From assembly GCA_032118015.1 (NCBI GenBank), contig JAULYE010000002.1:1-63557 (forward strand): a stretch of 63,557 bases of DNA, in the 5' to 3' direction. Within the stretch, counting starts at the first letter, position 1; each line of letters begins with the position of its first letter. The translations under genes were made by a program, and so were the position numbers. The notes beneath the pieces were generated by a model. The model was not told the DNA's origin and ran no database searches. It saw only the letters and a list, made by a program, of their open reading frames with translations. Source of the stretch: Casp-actino8 sp032118015. GTDB lineage: Bacteria > Actinomycetota > Acidimicrobiia > Acidimicrobiales > Ilumatobacteraceae. Of this stretch, positions 17,735-26,933 are shown one piece after another.

Positions 17735-19717
17735 ATGGGCTACCGGTACTTGTGGACTCCCCTCGAACTCGGTCCAGTGACGACGCGCAATCGCATCGTC
17801 TTCAGTGCCCATCTCACCAATTACGCCCGTAACGGACTGCCCACTGAACAGCATGCTGCGTATTACGCGGCCCGTGCAGCTGGTGGTACCGGACTGATCA
17901 TCACCGAGGAACACTCCACTCATCCAACGGACTGGCCCTACGAGAAGTTGATCCATGGTTTCCATCGCGATGTCATTCCCGGTTACCGCATGATCACCGA
18001 TGCGGTGCATCGACATCGAGTTCCGATCTTCGCTCAGATCAACCACAACGGAGGACAAGCGAGCAGCATGTTCAGTCGCCTTCCCGTCTGGGCGCCGTCT
18101 CCAGTTGCAGATCCGTTGTTCCGCGAAGTGCCCAAGGCCGTCACTCGAGCCGAAATCGACGAAATCATCGATGGTTATGTCACCGTTGCAGAGCACTGCG
18201 CTGAAGGTGGATTCGATGGCATCGAACTGCAGTGCAGCCATTCCTCGATCGTGCGTGGCTTCCTTTCGCCAGCGACGAACAAGCGCACTGACGAATACGG
18301 TGGGACCCTCGTCAAGCGGGCCCGTTTGCTGATCGAGATCGTCGACGCTGTCCGAAAAGTGATCGGCAATCGCCTCGCCCTCGGTGTGCGCCTGTGCGGT
18401 GACGAGTTCATCGATGGGGGCACCACGATCGACGAGGCCGTCGAAGTCTCCCGACTCGTCGAGGCAACCGGACAGGTCGACTACATCAACACCTCGATCG
18501 GTGTGGCGACGGCGAGTCTGTTCATGATCGAGGCGAGTATGCACATCCCACCGGGATACGCGATGTTCATTCCGAGCGCGATTCGCAAAGCAGTCGATCT
18601 GCCCGTTGTCGGCGTCGGACGTTTCAAGGATCCACTCCAAGCCGAGCGAGCCCTCGCCGAAGGTCACTGCGATCTGGTCGGTGTCGTACGCGGCCAGATC
18701 GCAGATGCCGATTTTGCCGCCAAGGCTCGTGCTGGCGCTACCGATGAAATCCGACTCTGTCTGAGTTGCAATCAGGAGTGTGTCGGTCGCATGGGCCTCA
18801 ACCGCTGGCTCGGCTGCATCGAGAATCCGCGGACCGGACGAGAGCATGAATGGCTGGTGTCGAACCATGTCGCTCTGTCGACGAAGCCGAAAAAGGTCCT
18901 CGTGGCAGGAGCCGGCCCGGCAGGTCTCCAGGCCGCCATCGCATCGGCACGCAAGGGTCATGCAGTGACCGTGTACGAAAAGGAATCTGCCGCTGGCGGT
19001 CAAGTGCGGATAGCGGCGAGCGTGCCCAATCGAGCTGAGTTCGGCGACATGATTCGCAATCAGCTCGCTGAGTGTCGTCGCCTCGGTGTCACCATCATCT
19101 ACGGAACCGGCGTCTGGCCAGGACTCATCGAAGAGGTTCGTCCGGATCACGTCATCGTGGCCACCGGGGCAGAACCATCTCGACCGTGGTGGGCCGCCGA
19201 TCCGGAACACGATGAGACTGCTCAACGCGTCTGCGACGTCCGCCACGTTCTCGACGGTTCGGCACCGATGGGTGGACCGCAGTCGGGTGACTCCGTCGTC
19301 GTCGTCGACGAAATCGGCTTCCATCACGCCACATCGGTTGCCGAAGTTCTCGCCGATCGGGGTTGCCTCGTCGAGATCGTCACCCCCGGCATGGTCGTCG
19401 GACAAGACCTGGGCATCACACTCGACATGGAGAACTGGTGGATCCGCGCCACGGACAAAGGGATCATCCAATCGACCGATCTCGTGCCGATGTCGTTCGC
19501 TGCTGGAGAGTTGACTCTGCTGCACCACCCGACAGGACACAATCACACCCGCCGTCCCGACTGGGTGGTGCTCGCCATTCCTCCCCGACCCGTCGATTGG
19601 CTGTACAACGATCTCAAGAAGACCGGGGTCAGCGTCGAACGAGTCGGAGATTGTGTGGCGCCACGACGAGCACATGCGGCAGTCGTCGAAGGTGAACGTG
19701 CCGGTTCGAGTATCTGA
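17735..19717 (+). CDS. FadH/OYE-family oxidoreductase (2,4-dienoyl-CoA reductase-like)
   Basis: Multi-cofactor flavoenzyme (660 residues). Residues 1-360 form the Old Yellow Enzyme FMN barrel. A 4Fe-4S cysteine set follows (LCLSCNQECVGRMG, then GCIENP). A FAD/NAD(P) module comes last, with VLVAGAGPAGLQAAIASA and the closing GDCVAPRRAHAAVVEGERAG. This architecture matches 2,4-dienoyl-CoA reductase and the FadH/OYE families that Haft linked to mycofactocin. The ATG at 17735 (MGYRYLW) is chosen because TAGCGT (17722-17727) precedes it by 7 bases; a start at 17699 would add 12 residues. A paralogue lies next to mftC at 45466. Substrate is unknown. Confidence 0.88.
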   Translation: MGYRYLWTPLELGPVTTRNRIVFSAHLTNYARNGLPTEQHAAYYAARAAGGTGLIITEEHSTHPTDWPYEKLIHGFHRDVIPGYRMITDAVHRHRVPIFAQINHNGGQASSMFSRLPVWAPSPVADPLFREVPKAVTRAEIDEIIDGYVTVAEHCAEGGFDGIELQCSHSSIVRGFLSPATNKRTDEYGGTLVKRARLLIEIVDAVRKVIGNRLALGVRLCGDEFIDGGTTIDEAVEVSRLVEATGQVDYINTSIGVATASLFMIEASMHIPPGYAMFIPSAIRKAVDLPVVGVGRFKDPLQAERALAEGHCDLVGVVRGQIADADFAAKARAGATDEIRLCLSCNQECVGRMGLNRWLGCIENPRTGREHEWLVSNHVALSTKPKKVLVAGAGPAGLQAAIASARKGHAVTVYEKESAAGGQVRIAASVPNRAEFGDMIRNQLAECRRLGVTIIYGTGVWPGLIEEVRPDHVIVATGAEPSRPWWAADPEHDETAQRVCDVRHVLDGSAPMGGPQSGDSVVVVDEIGFHHATSVAEVLADRGCLVEIVTPGMVVGQDLGITLDMENWWIRATDKGIIQSTDLVPMSFAAGELTLLHHPTGHNHTRRPDWVVLAIPPRPVDWLYNDLKKTGVSVERVGDCVAPRRAHAAVVEGERAGSSI

Positions 19718-19794
19718 TCGTCCCAATGTGGAATTGGAACATTTCAGACATCGAACGCCATCCGTGAAATGCCCGTAGGGGATAATGTCGCTCC

Positions 19795-20463
19795 ATGAGC
19801 GCAGCGTGGGGCTTCATCAGCGACATGACCACATGGCTCAAGGACATCTCTGGTGGATGGTGGTTCTTGGCGATCATCCTCATCGTCGCCACCCTCGACT
19901 CGATCTTCCCTGTCGTCCCGAGTGAGACCACAGTCATCATTGGTGGTGTCGGCGCCAGTGCAGCAGGGGCAGGTCCCTACCCGCTCGTCTTCGTCATCAT
20001 CTGCGGTGCAATCGGTGCATTCACAGGTGACAACCTCTCGTATCTGATCGGGCGACGAGCCAGTTCCTGGGTTGAGAGGCGAGCAGCGCGGCGCGAAAAA
20101 TCGGCGCAGCGCTTGAACTGGGCGGCCCACCAGATCGAAGAGCGCGGGGGACTCCTGTTGATCACTGCCCGTTTCATCCCGGGTGGGCGAACTCTGTTGA
20201 CCCTGTCCTGCGGCATGACTCGCCAACATCACCGATGGTTCGCTGGCTGGGTGTCCATTGCAGCGGTCATCTGGGCGACATATGCATCGGTGCTCGGATT
20301 CGCCTTCGGGACACAATTCGAAGACGACCACACTTTGGCTTTCATCCTGGCCTTCGGAGCTGCCTTGACGATCACCATCGTGATCGAAGTCGTTCGATAT
20401 CTCATCAAGAAGCGAGCAGGCCGCCTGGAGCCCAAGGCCGAGGTCTGCCACGTACCTGACTGA
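19795..20463 (+). CDS. DedA/VTT-domain membrane protein
   Basis: A 222-residue inner-membrane protein of the DedA family, whose members are implicated in lipid (undecaprenyl-phosphate) flipping and envelope homeostasis. It has the family sequence SIFPVVPSETTVIIGG in the first re-entrant region, GDNLSYLIGRRASS, and the hallmark RFIPGGRTLLTLSCGM with its key arginine. Basic residues close the C-terminus. GATAAT at 19781-19786 stands 8 bases before the ATG, so transcription probably starts at or near the initiation codon. It is convergent with the AAA protein gene. Confidence 0.92.
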   Translation: MSAAWGFISDMTTWLKDISGGWWFLAIILIVATLDSIFPVVPSETTVIIGGVGASAAGAGPYPLVFVIICGAIGAFTGDNLSYLIGRRASSWVERRAARREKSAQRLNWAAHQIEERGGLLLITARFIPGGRTLLTLSCGMTRQHHRWFAGWVSIAAVIWATYASVLGFAFGTQFEDDHTLAFILAFGAALTITIVIEVVRYLIKKRAGRLEPKAEVCHVPD

Positions 20464-20498
20464 GCGTTCTTCCAACCCCACTCAGTACAGCGAAACTC

Positions 20499-21926
20499 TC
20501 AGCGCGATCGATACGTGCCACCACCACTCGAAGCCGCGTCCTTGTTGAGGCGCTTCGACAGATGCATTCCTTCGAGGACGAACTCCACTGCAGCTGCGAT
20601 CCCTGAAGAAGATGCGTCGTCTCCCGCCAGCGAACGCACGATCGGCGCGAGGGCTGGAATCGTCTCGATGAGCCGAGCCTGCTCCACGGATGGCACATCT
20701 TCGCCGGTGTGGACGACAGTGCCTTCCTCGAACGCCGTGAGGACTTCGCGCGTCTTGTCCGGCTCGACGACTTCACGGAACACCGTGAGGACGGCGGCCT
20801 TGACGAGATCGCGCAGGACCTGACCTTCTCGCCCTTCCTCCAGTGCTTCGATCTCGATCTTTCCTCCGGTCGAGGCGGCGAAGGCATCGAGGTCACAGAC
20901 CCGCGGGACGACATGCGTCTCGCCGAGTCGAAGACCGCGTCGCAGTGCGTTCGCACACATCACTTCGTAGTTGCTGACGCTGAGTCGAACACTGACTCCA
21001 CTGCGCTGATTGACCTGGCTGCTGTTTCGAGCGAGCTGGCTGAACATCGCTACAACCGACTCCAGGTACGGCGGCACCGAGACGGTGATGTCGCCAATGC
21101 TCGGCGGGCGAGCCTCTTGGCGGATGATCTCCACTTCGGTGGACGCCCTCAATGGATAGTGCGTCCGAATCTGGCTACCGAAGCGATCCTTGAGAGGAGT
21201 GATGATGCGTCCGCGGTTCGTGTAATCCTCAGGGTTGGCCGATGCGACGAGGAGAACGTCGAGAGGAAGGCGAATCTTGTACCCGCGGACCTGGACGTCG
21301 CGCTCTTCGAGAATGTTCAGCAATCCGACTTGGATGCGTTCGGATAGGTCCGGTAATTCGTTGATCGCAAAGATGCCACGATTCGTTCGCGGCACAAGGC
21401 CGTAATGCAAGGTCAATTCATCACTCAGATAGCGGCCCTCAGCCACCTTGATCGGGTCCACTTCTCCGATGAGGTCGGCTATCGAGGTGTCTGGTGTTGC
21501 CAACTTTTCACCGAAACGGTCGTCCCGATGGACCCACGTGATCGGAGCATCCTCGCCATGCTGTGCCACGAGATCCCTGGCCAGTTTCGAGACCGGAGCG
21601 AATGGGTCGTCGTTGATCTCGCTGCCTTCGATGATTGGCATCCACTCGTCCAGCAAACCGGTGAGGCTGCGGATCATTCTCGTCTTGGCCTGTCCGCGCT
21701 CACCCAGGAAGATGACGTCGTGACCGGCAAGAACCGCGTTCTCCAACTGCGGCATGACGGTGTCTTCGTATCCGAGCACGCCTTCGAACAATGGCTGCTT
21801 GGCCATGATCTTTGCGACTGCATTCAGCCGCATCTCTTCTTTCACAGGTCGAGACACCCAGCCCGAATCCCGTAATTGGCGAATCGTCGTCTGTGTCGGC
21901 ATCGGTGTCGGGGAGGGGGTGGACAT
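20499..21926 (-). CDS. Mg-chelatase subunit I-like AAA+ ATPase
   Basis: An AAA+ protein (475 residues) of the helix-2-insert type related to magnesium-chelatase ChlI/BchI and often mislabelled as a sigma-54 regulator. The Walker A is GERGQAKT (75-82). The Walker B-like stretch reads GIFAINELPDL, with Asn-Glu replacing the usual Asp-Glu. The following region RIQVGLLNILEERDVQVRGYKIRLP and the sensor SANPEDYTNRGRIITPLKDRFG are typical. Such proteins usually partner a VWA-domain subunit, but none is adjacent; the only VWA gene in the window is at 37968. There is no chlorophyll gene here. The function is probably metal or protein remodelling, unproven. Confidence 0.82.
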   Translation of the reverse strand: MSTPSPTPMPTQTTIRQLRDSGWVSRPVKEEMRLNAVAKIMAKQPLFEGVLGYEDTVMPQLENAVLAGHDVIFLGERGQAKTRMIRSLTGLLDEWMPIIEGSEINDDPFAPVSKLARDLVAQHGEDAPITWVHRDDRFGEKLATPDTSIADLIGEVDPIKVAEGRYLSDELTLHYGLVPRTNRGIFAINELPDLSERIQVGLLNILEERDVQVRGYKIRLPLDVLLVASANPEDYTNRGRIITPLKDRFGSQIRTHYPLRASTEVEIIRQEARPPSIGDITVSVPPYLESVVAMFSQLARNSSQVNQRSGVSVRLSVSNYEVMCANALRRGLRLGETHVVPRVCDLDAFAASTGGKIEIEALEEGREGQVLRDLVKAAVLTVFREVVEPDKTREVLTAFEEGTVVHTGEDVPSVEQARLIETIPALAPIVRSLAGDDASSSGIAAAVEFVLEGMHLSKRLNKDAASSGGGTYRSR

Positions 21927-22018
21927 CCCATCGACAGTACCTTCCTCCTCGAGCGAACGACATGGCGGAGCCCGCCTCCACTACCGTTTGCCACGTGAAC
22001 CGCCCAGAAGAAAGCTCG

Positions 22019-24193
22019 ATGACTGCTGATCAATGGATGGGAGTCCAGCTTGATCAATGGACGCGCGTCCAGCTGTCGGGTGTCTGGAAGGCGATTCGTG
22101 CATCCGATGACATCTTGCGAACGAGTGTCGGTCTGCGAACCGACGACACCTCGTGGCCCGACATTTCCGTTCCCGGCCATTGGCAGACACAACCCGGATT
22201 CGAAGGCGACAACGGTCCGATCCTGTATCGCAAGCGTTTCGAGACCCCGAAGCCCGGCAACGGAGAGCGCGTGTTCGCCGTGTTGGACGGTGTCTTCTAT
22301 CAAGCCGACGTCTGGCTCGATGGTGCGTATCTCGGCGACCCCGAAGGGTATTTCTCGTCTCATGCCTACGACATCACAGCCCTGTCCCAACTCGATACCG
22401 ACCACGTACTCGCCGTTGGCGTGACGTGTTCACCCCAACGCGACCGCACCGCAAAGCGAAACATCACCGGGGTGTTCCAGCACTGGGACTGCATCGATCC
22501 GGACTTCAATCCTGGTGGACTGTGGCGCGATGTCCGCATCGAAAGAACAGGACCCGTGCGTATCGATGCAATCCGAGTTCTGTGTCGGGATGCATCGGAG
22601 TCCTTGGCCAACGTTCGGCTGTTCACTCGCCTCGACAGCGACCAGGAGCGAGTGATTCGACTCGTCACGTATGTGGACGGGAGACGTCACCACGAGCAAG
22701 AACGCTCGGTTGCCAAGGGTGCGAACGACATCGACTGGGACATCGACATCGAGGAACCTGCACTGTGGTGGCCGTGGTCTCTCGGAGAACAAAACCTCGT
22801 GTCGATCCGAGTCGAAATCGAATGCGATGGCACCATCAGCCACTCGGTCACACGTCGAACAGGGCTACGCGAGGTCGCAATCCAGGATTGGATCTTCAGT
22901 GTCAACGGCGAGCGCTTGTACGTCAAGGGCGCCAACCTCGCCCCGACTCGCGCGGCTCTTGCCGATGCCTCTCCAGAAGAGATCCGTCGCGATGTCGAAC
23001 TTGCACGAGACGCTGGACTCGATCTGATTCGAATGCATGGTCACATCTCTCGCCCGGAGATCTACGACGCAGCCGATGAGCTCGGCATGCTGGTCTGGCA
23101 AGACTTCCCACTCCAGTGGGGATACGCGCGTCAGATCCGACGTCAAGCCGTCAAACAGGCCCAAGCCGCAGTCGATCTTCTCGGCCATCATCCTTCGATC
23201 GCTCTGTGGTGCGCCCACAACGAACCCTTTGCGATCGAGTCCACGGAGTTCGATCCCTCGAATCCGCGCAAAGTGGCCTGGAAGTTCCTGACCGGGCAAC
23301 AACTCCCGTCGTGGAACAAGTCGATTCTCGACCACTGGGTCAAGCGGGCATTCGAAAAGGCCGACGTGACCCGTCCCGTGATCCCGCACAGTGGCGTTCT
23401 GCCCCATCTGCCCCAACTCGACGGCACCGACAGCCATCTCTACTTCGGTTGGTATCACGGGGACGAACGAGATCTCCCAGCCTTCGCATCCAAGATCCCG
23501 AGGCTTGTCCGATTCGTCAGCGAATTCGGTGCCCAAGCGATTCCAGAGACGTCGGACTTCATCGATTCGACTGATTGGCCGGACCTCGACTGGTCTCATC
23601 TCAGCGAACGACACGGCCTCCAGAGACTCATCTTCGAACAACGAGTCCCACCTGAAGCCTTCGAGACCTTCGAAGAGTGGAAGTTGGCAACACAAATCAA
23701 CCAAGCCGAGCTTCTCAAACATCACATCGAAACTCTCCGCCGCCTGAAGTACCAGCCCTCTGGCGGATTTTGTATGTTCTCCTTCAACGACTCGATGCCG
23801 ATGGTGTCCTGGAGCGTCCTCGATCATCGCCGCGAACCCAAGCGCGGTTTCACAGCACTCGCCGAAGCGTGTCGACAAGTGATCGTGGTTGCCGAGCGGA
23901 TGCCGGCGGTCCTTCGTCCAGGTCAGACGATCTCCCTCGACATCCATGCTGTCAGCGATCTGCATGTCGCTTTGATGGAAGCACGGGTGTCGGCGGTCGT
24001 GATCGGACCGGACACCCGCCTCGAATGGTCATGGGAGGGCGACCTCGCAGCAGATGAATGCACACGAATAGGCGCCATCGAGTTCACATCACCCGCGACT
24101 CGGATCAACAACGACACTGTGACCATCGATCTCACGTTGGAATGTGGCGAGGTCGTCGCAACCAATCGTTATCAGGCCTTGCTCAGATACTGA
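22019..24193 (+). CDS. Glycoside hydrolase family 2 enzyme (beta-mannosidase-like)
   Basis: Retaining exo-glycosidase of about 724 residues with the GH2 domain order: a sugar-binding jelly roll (ISVPGHWQTQPGF, VWLDGAYLG), an Ig-like linker, and the TIM barrel. The acid/base region is ALWCAHNEP and the nucleophile region RFVSEFGAQ, matching GH2 Asn-Glu and Glu positions. KGANLAP and RMHGH resemble beta-mannosidases more than beta-galactosidases. No signal peptide is visible, so it acts in the cytosol. The start is the ATG at 22019 after AGAAGAAAG; a GTG at 21995 would add eight residues. A 24-bp duplication lies just after the start. It is convergent with sdhB, 3 bases apart. Confidence 0.87.
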   Translation: MTADQWMGVQLDQWTRVQLSGVWKAIRASDDILRTSVGLRTDDTSWPDISVPGHWQTQPGFEGDNGPILYRKRFETPKPGNGERVFAVLDGVFYQADVWLDGAYLGDPEGYFSSHAYDITALSQLDTDHVLAVGVTCSPQRDRTAKRNITGVFQHWDCIDPDFNPGGLWRDVRIERTGPVRIDAIRVLCRDASESLANVRLFTRLDSDQERVIRLVTYVDGRRHHEQERSVAKGANDIDWDIDIEEPALWWPWSLGEQNLVSIRVEIECDGTISHSVTRRTGLREVAIQDWIFSVNGERLYVKGANLAPTRAALADASPEEIRRDVELARDAGLDLIRMHGHISRPEIYDAADELGMLVWQDFPLQWGYARQIRRQAVKQAQAAVDLLGHHPSIALWCAHNEPFAIESTEFDPSNPRKVAWKFLTGQQLPSWNKSILDHWVKRAFEKADVTRPVIPHSGVLPHLPQLDGTDSHLYFGWYHGDERDLPAFASKIPRLVRFVSEFGAQAIPETSDFIDSTDWPDLDWSHLSERHGLQRLIFEQRVPPEAFETFEEWKLATQINQAELLKHHIETLRRLKYQPSGGFCMFSFNDSMPMVSWSVLDHRREPKRGFTALAEACRQVIVVAERMPAVLRPGQTISLDIHAVSDLHVALMEARVSAVVIGPDTRLEWSWEGDLAADECTRIGAIEFTSPATRINNDTVTIDLTLECGEVVATNRYQALLRY
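22028..22075. repeat. In-frame 24-bp tandem duplication at the GH2 N-terminus
   Basis: Two 24-base units (22028-22051 and 22052-22075) differ at a few bases and encode DQWMGVQL and DQWTRVQL. The duplication lengthens the N-terminal tail ahead of the first conserved domain. Confidence 0.85.
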
Positions 24194-24196
24194 GTC

Positions 24197-24973
24197 TCAG
24201 CTGCGCGCTGCCTCTTTGCGATTGCGCACCTTGGACTTGCGATAGTCCTTGTTCATCAGCGCGATGACATCGATCGAGATGTCCTTGGGGCACGCCGCCT
24301 CGCACTCACCATGGTTGGTGCACGAACCGAAGTATTCGTCCATCGTCTCGACCATGGCTTCGACTCGACGGAACCTTTCGGCTTGACCTTGGGGCAGCAG
24401 GTTGAGGTGAGCGATTTTGGCCCCGGTGAACAGGTTTGCTGCGCCATTGGGACACGCAGCCACACACGCTCCACACCCGATGCACTCTGCTGAGTCCATG
24501 GCGGCATCAGCAACAGTCTTGGAGATGGGAATCAAGTTCGCATCTGGTGCGCCGCCTGTCGGGGCGGTGATGAATCCGCCGGACTCGATGATGCGGTCGA
24601 ATGCTGAACGATCGACCATCAAGTCCTTGATGATCGGAAATGACGCAGCACGCCACGGCTCGATCACGATCTCATCGCCACTCTTGAACTTGCGCATGTG
24701 CAACTGGCAGGTCGCCGTGCTGCGTTCCGGGCCATGGGCTTGACCGTTGATCATCAACGAACAGGTTCCACAGATTCCTTCACGGCAGTCGTGATCGAAC
24801 ACGATCGGCATCTCGTTGTCTGCAATCAATTTCTCGTTCAGGACGTCGAGCATCTCGAGGAAAGATGCCTCGTCACTGATTTCGTCCATCACATAATTCT
24901 CGAAACGACCCTTGTCCTTGGGTCCGCTCTGACGCCAGATCTTGAGTTTCAGATTCTTCAGATGGTTGCTCAC
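24197..24973 (-). CDS. sdhB: Succinate dehydrogenase iron-sulfur subunit
   Basis: Electron-transfer subunit of succinate:quinone oxidoreductase (258 residues). The 2Fe-2S loop is CREGICGTCSLMINGQ. The 4Fe-4S and 3Fe-4S clusters are supplied by CIGCGACVAACPNGA and by CTNHGECEAACPKDI. The GTG start overlaps the sdhA stop in a GTGA arrangement, which indicates translational coupling. It is the last gene of the sdhC-sdhA-sdhB operon and lies 3 bases from the convergent GH2 gene. The sequence style fits the menaquinone-linked type B enzymes of actinobacteria. Confidence 0.96.
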   Translation of the reverse strand: MSNHLKNLKLKIWRQSGPKDKGRFENYVMDEISDEASFLEMLDVLNEKLIADNEMPIVFDHDCREGICGTCSLMINGQAHGPERSTATCQLHMRKFKSGDEIVIEPWRAASFPIIKDLMVDRSAFDRIIESGGFITAPTGGAPDANLIPISKTVADAAMDSAECIGCGACVAACPNGAANLFTGAKIAHLNLLPQGQAERFRRVEAMVETMDEYFGSCTNHGECEAACPKDISIDVIALMNKDYRKSKVRNRKEAARS

Positions 24974-26892
24974 TTGTAACTCCTGGTCGCAAGATGTACT
25001 TCGTTGAATTCGAGGGCCTCGGTGTGGCGAACCGATGCCGTCGGATCTCCTGTCCACTCCCAAGCGGCGACATGTGCGAAGTTCTCATCGTCACGCAATG
25101 CCTCACCATCGTCGGTCTGATACTCGGCACGGAAATGCCCGCCGCAGCTCTCGTTACGCTCCAGCGCATCGCGGCACATGAGCATTCCCAGTTGGAAGAA
25201 GTCGTCCACTCGGCCAGCCTTCTCCAGGGTCTGGTTCAAGCTCTCGGCATCTCCCGTCACGCGCAGGTCCTTCTGGAACTCTTCGTAGAGAGCAGGGAGC
25301 TCCGACAGGGCCTTCTCCAAACCTTGCTCCGTGCGCTCCATACCGCAGTAGTCCCAGATGATCTTGCCGAGTTCACGGTGGAAGTAGTCCGGTGAGCGCG
25401 TTCCCTGGATGTTCAAGTACCCGAGGTAGCGATCGCGTGCAGCATTCTCGGCTTCCTTGAAAGCGGGGTGGTCAGCACCCGGGATCGGCTTGTTGAGCAT
25501 CGGCGCAAGGTAATTGCCGATTGTGTACGGCAGAACGAAATAGCCGTCTGCGAGTCCCTGCATCAGCGCCGAGGCGCCGAGGCGGTTGGCGCCATGATCG
25601 GAGAAGTTCGCCTCACCAGCCGCGTAGAGACCTGGCACCGTGGTCATCAACTCGTAATCGACCCACAGACCACCCATCGTGTAGTGCGATGCCGGGTAGA
25701 TGCGCATCGGCACTTCGTATGGATTCTCACCTGCGATGCGCTCGTACATCTCGAAGAGGTTTCCGTAGCGCTCCTCGACGACGTTCTTGCCGAGTCGGTC
25801 GATCGCTTCGTTGAAGTCGAGATACACACCGTTCTTGAGAGGGCCTACGCCGCGTCCGGAGTCGACAGATCGCTTGGCGGCTCGCGACGAGATGTCGCGC
25901 GGGGCGAGGTTGCCGTAACTCGGGTACAGCCGTTCGAGGATGTAGTCACGCTCGGACTCGGGGATCTCGTGTGCGGCACGCGTGTCATCAGGATTGACCG
26001 GGACCCACACACGTCCGTCGTTACGCAGTGACTCCGACATCAGAGTCAACTTCGACTGCGTGGGATCGCTCTGGGGAATACAGGTCGGGTGGATCTGGGT
26101 GTAGCACGGGTTGGCGAACAAGGCCCCTTTGCGGTGTGCCCGCCAAGCCGCAGTCACATTGCAAGCCATTGCGTTGGTCGACAAGAAGAACACGTTGCCG
26201 TATCCGCCCGTCGCCATCACCACGGCATGGGCAGCATGGGACACGATCTGCCCGTTGACCAGGTCGCGGGTCACGATTCCCGCACAGTGACCGTCGATGG
26301 TCACGACATCGACGAGTTCGGTCCTGTTGAACAGGCGCACATTTCCCAGGCCGACCTGACGAGCCAACTGCTGATACGCACCAAGGAGGAGTTGCTGACC
26401 CGTCTGACCTCGGGCGTAGAAGGTGCGGCTCACCTGCGCTCCACCAAAAGAGCGGTTGTCCAGGAGCCCGCCGTACTCCCGAGCGAAGGGCACACCTTGG
26501 GCGACCATCTGGTCGATGATGTTCACCGACACCTCGGCAAGTCGGTGGACGTTTCCTTCACGGGCACGGAAGTCGCCGCCCTTGACAGTGTCGTAGAAGA
26601 GACGGTGAACGCTGTCGCCGTCACCTTGATAGTTCTTCGCAGCGTTGATGCCACCCTGCGCGGCGATGCTGTGTGCTCGTCGCGGGGTGTCATGGAACGT
26701 GAACACGTCGACCTGGTAACCGAGTTCGGCGAGGGATGCCGCAGCCGACGCACCGGCGAGGCCCGTGCCCACCACGATGACTTTGAACTTGCGCTTGTTG
26801 CCAGGGGCTACGAGCTTGGCATCGGACTTGTACGTGTTCCAGGCCGCAGCGACTGGCCCGCCGGGGATTTTGGAATCGAGTGTGATCGTCAT
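24970..26892 (-). CDS. sdhA: Succinate dehydrogenase/fumarate reductase flavoprotein subunit
   Basis: Catalytic subunit (640 residues) that oxidises succinate with covalent FAD. It has the dinucleotide motif VVGTGLAGASAAASLAELGY, the FAD-linking histidine region RRAHSIAAQGGINAAKN, the substrate loop HPTCIPQSD, and GLYAAGEANFSDHGANRLGASALMQGLADG. The start at 26892 (MTITLDSKIPGG) is chosen because a GGAG site precedes it; the longer frame upstream runs into non-homologous sequence. It overlaps sdhB by 4 bases and follows sdhC after 41 bases. It resembles the type B branch also seen in Mycobacterium Sdh1. Confidence 0.96.
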   Translation of the reverse strand: MTITLDSKIPGGPVAAAWNTYKSDAKLVAPGNKRKFKVIVVGTGLAGASAAASLAELGYQVDVFTFHDTPRRAHSIAAQGGINAAKNYQGDGDSVHRLFYDTVKGGDFRAREGNVHRLAEVSVNIIDQMVAQGVPFAREYGGLLDNRSFGGAQVSRTFYARGQTGQQLLLGAYQQLARQVGLGNVRLFNRTELVDVVTIDGHCAGIVTRDLVNGQIVSHAAHAVVMATGGYGNVFFLSTNAMACNVTAAWRAHRKGALFANPCYTQIHPTCIPQSDPTQSKLTLMSESLRNDGRVWVPVNPDDTRAAHEIPESERDYILERLYPSYGNLAPRDISSRAAKRSVDSGRGVGPLKNGVYLDFNEAIDRLGKNVVEERYGNLFEMYERIAGENPYEVPMRIYPASHYTMGGLWVDYELMTTVPGLYAAGEANFSDHGANRLGASALMQGLADGYFVLPYTIGNYLAPMLNKPIPGADHPAFKEAENAARDRYLGYLNIQGTRSPDYFHRELGKIIWDYCGMERTEQGLEKALSELPALYEEFQKDLRVTGDAESLNQTLEKAGRVDDFFQLGMLMCRDALERNESCGGHFRAEYQTDDGEALRDDENFAHVAAWEWTGDPTASVRHTEALEFNEVHLATRSYK

Positions 26893-26933
26893 CTCGAGGT
26901 CTCCTGTGTGTTTCGAATCGGGTATCAGTTGGT

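Noticed and set aside
17681..19726. Minus-strand open frame extending the SDR to 959 residues
   Set aside because: Upstream of 17680 it is antisense to the FadH/OYE gene, has low-complexity His/Asp/Arg composition and no domain; the GTG at 17680 with a Shine-Dalgarno site is the real start.
22865..23965. 366-residue minus-strand frame inside the GH2 gene
   Set aside because: Antisense shadow; GH2 catalytic motifs on the plus strand decide.
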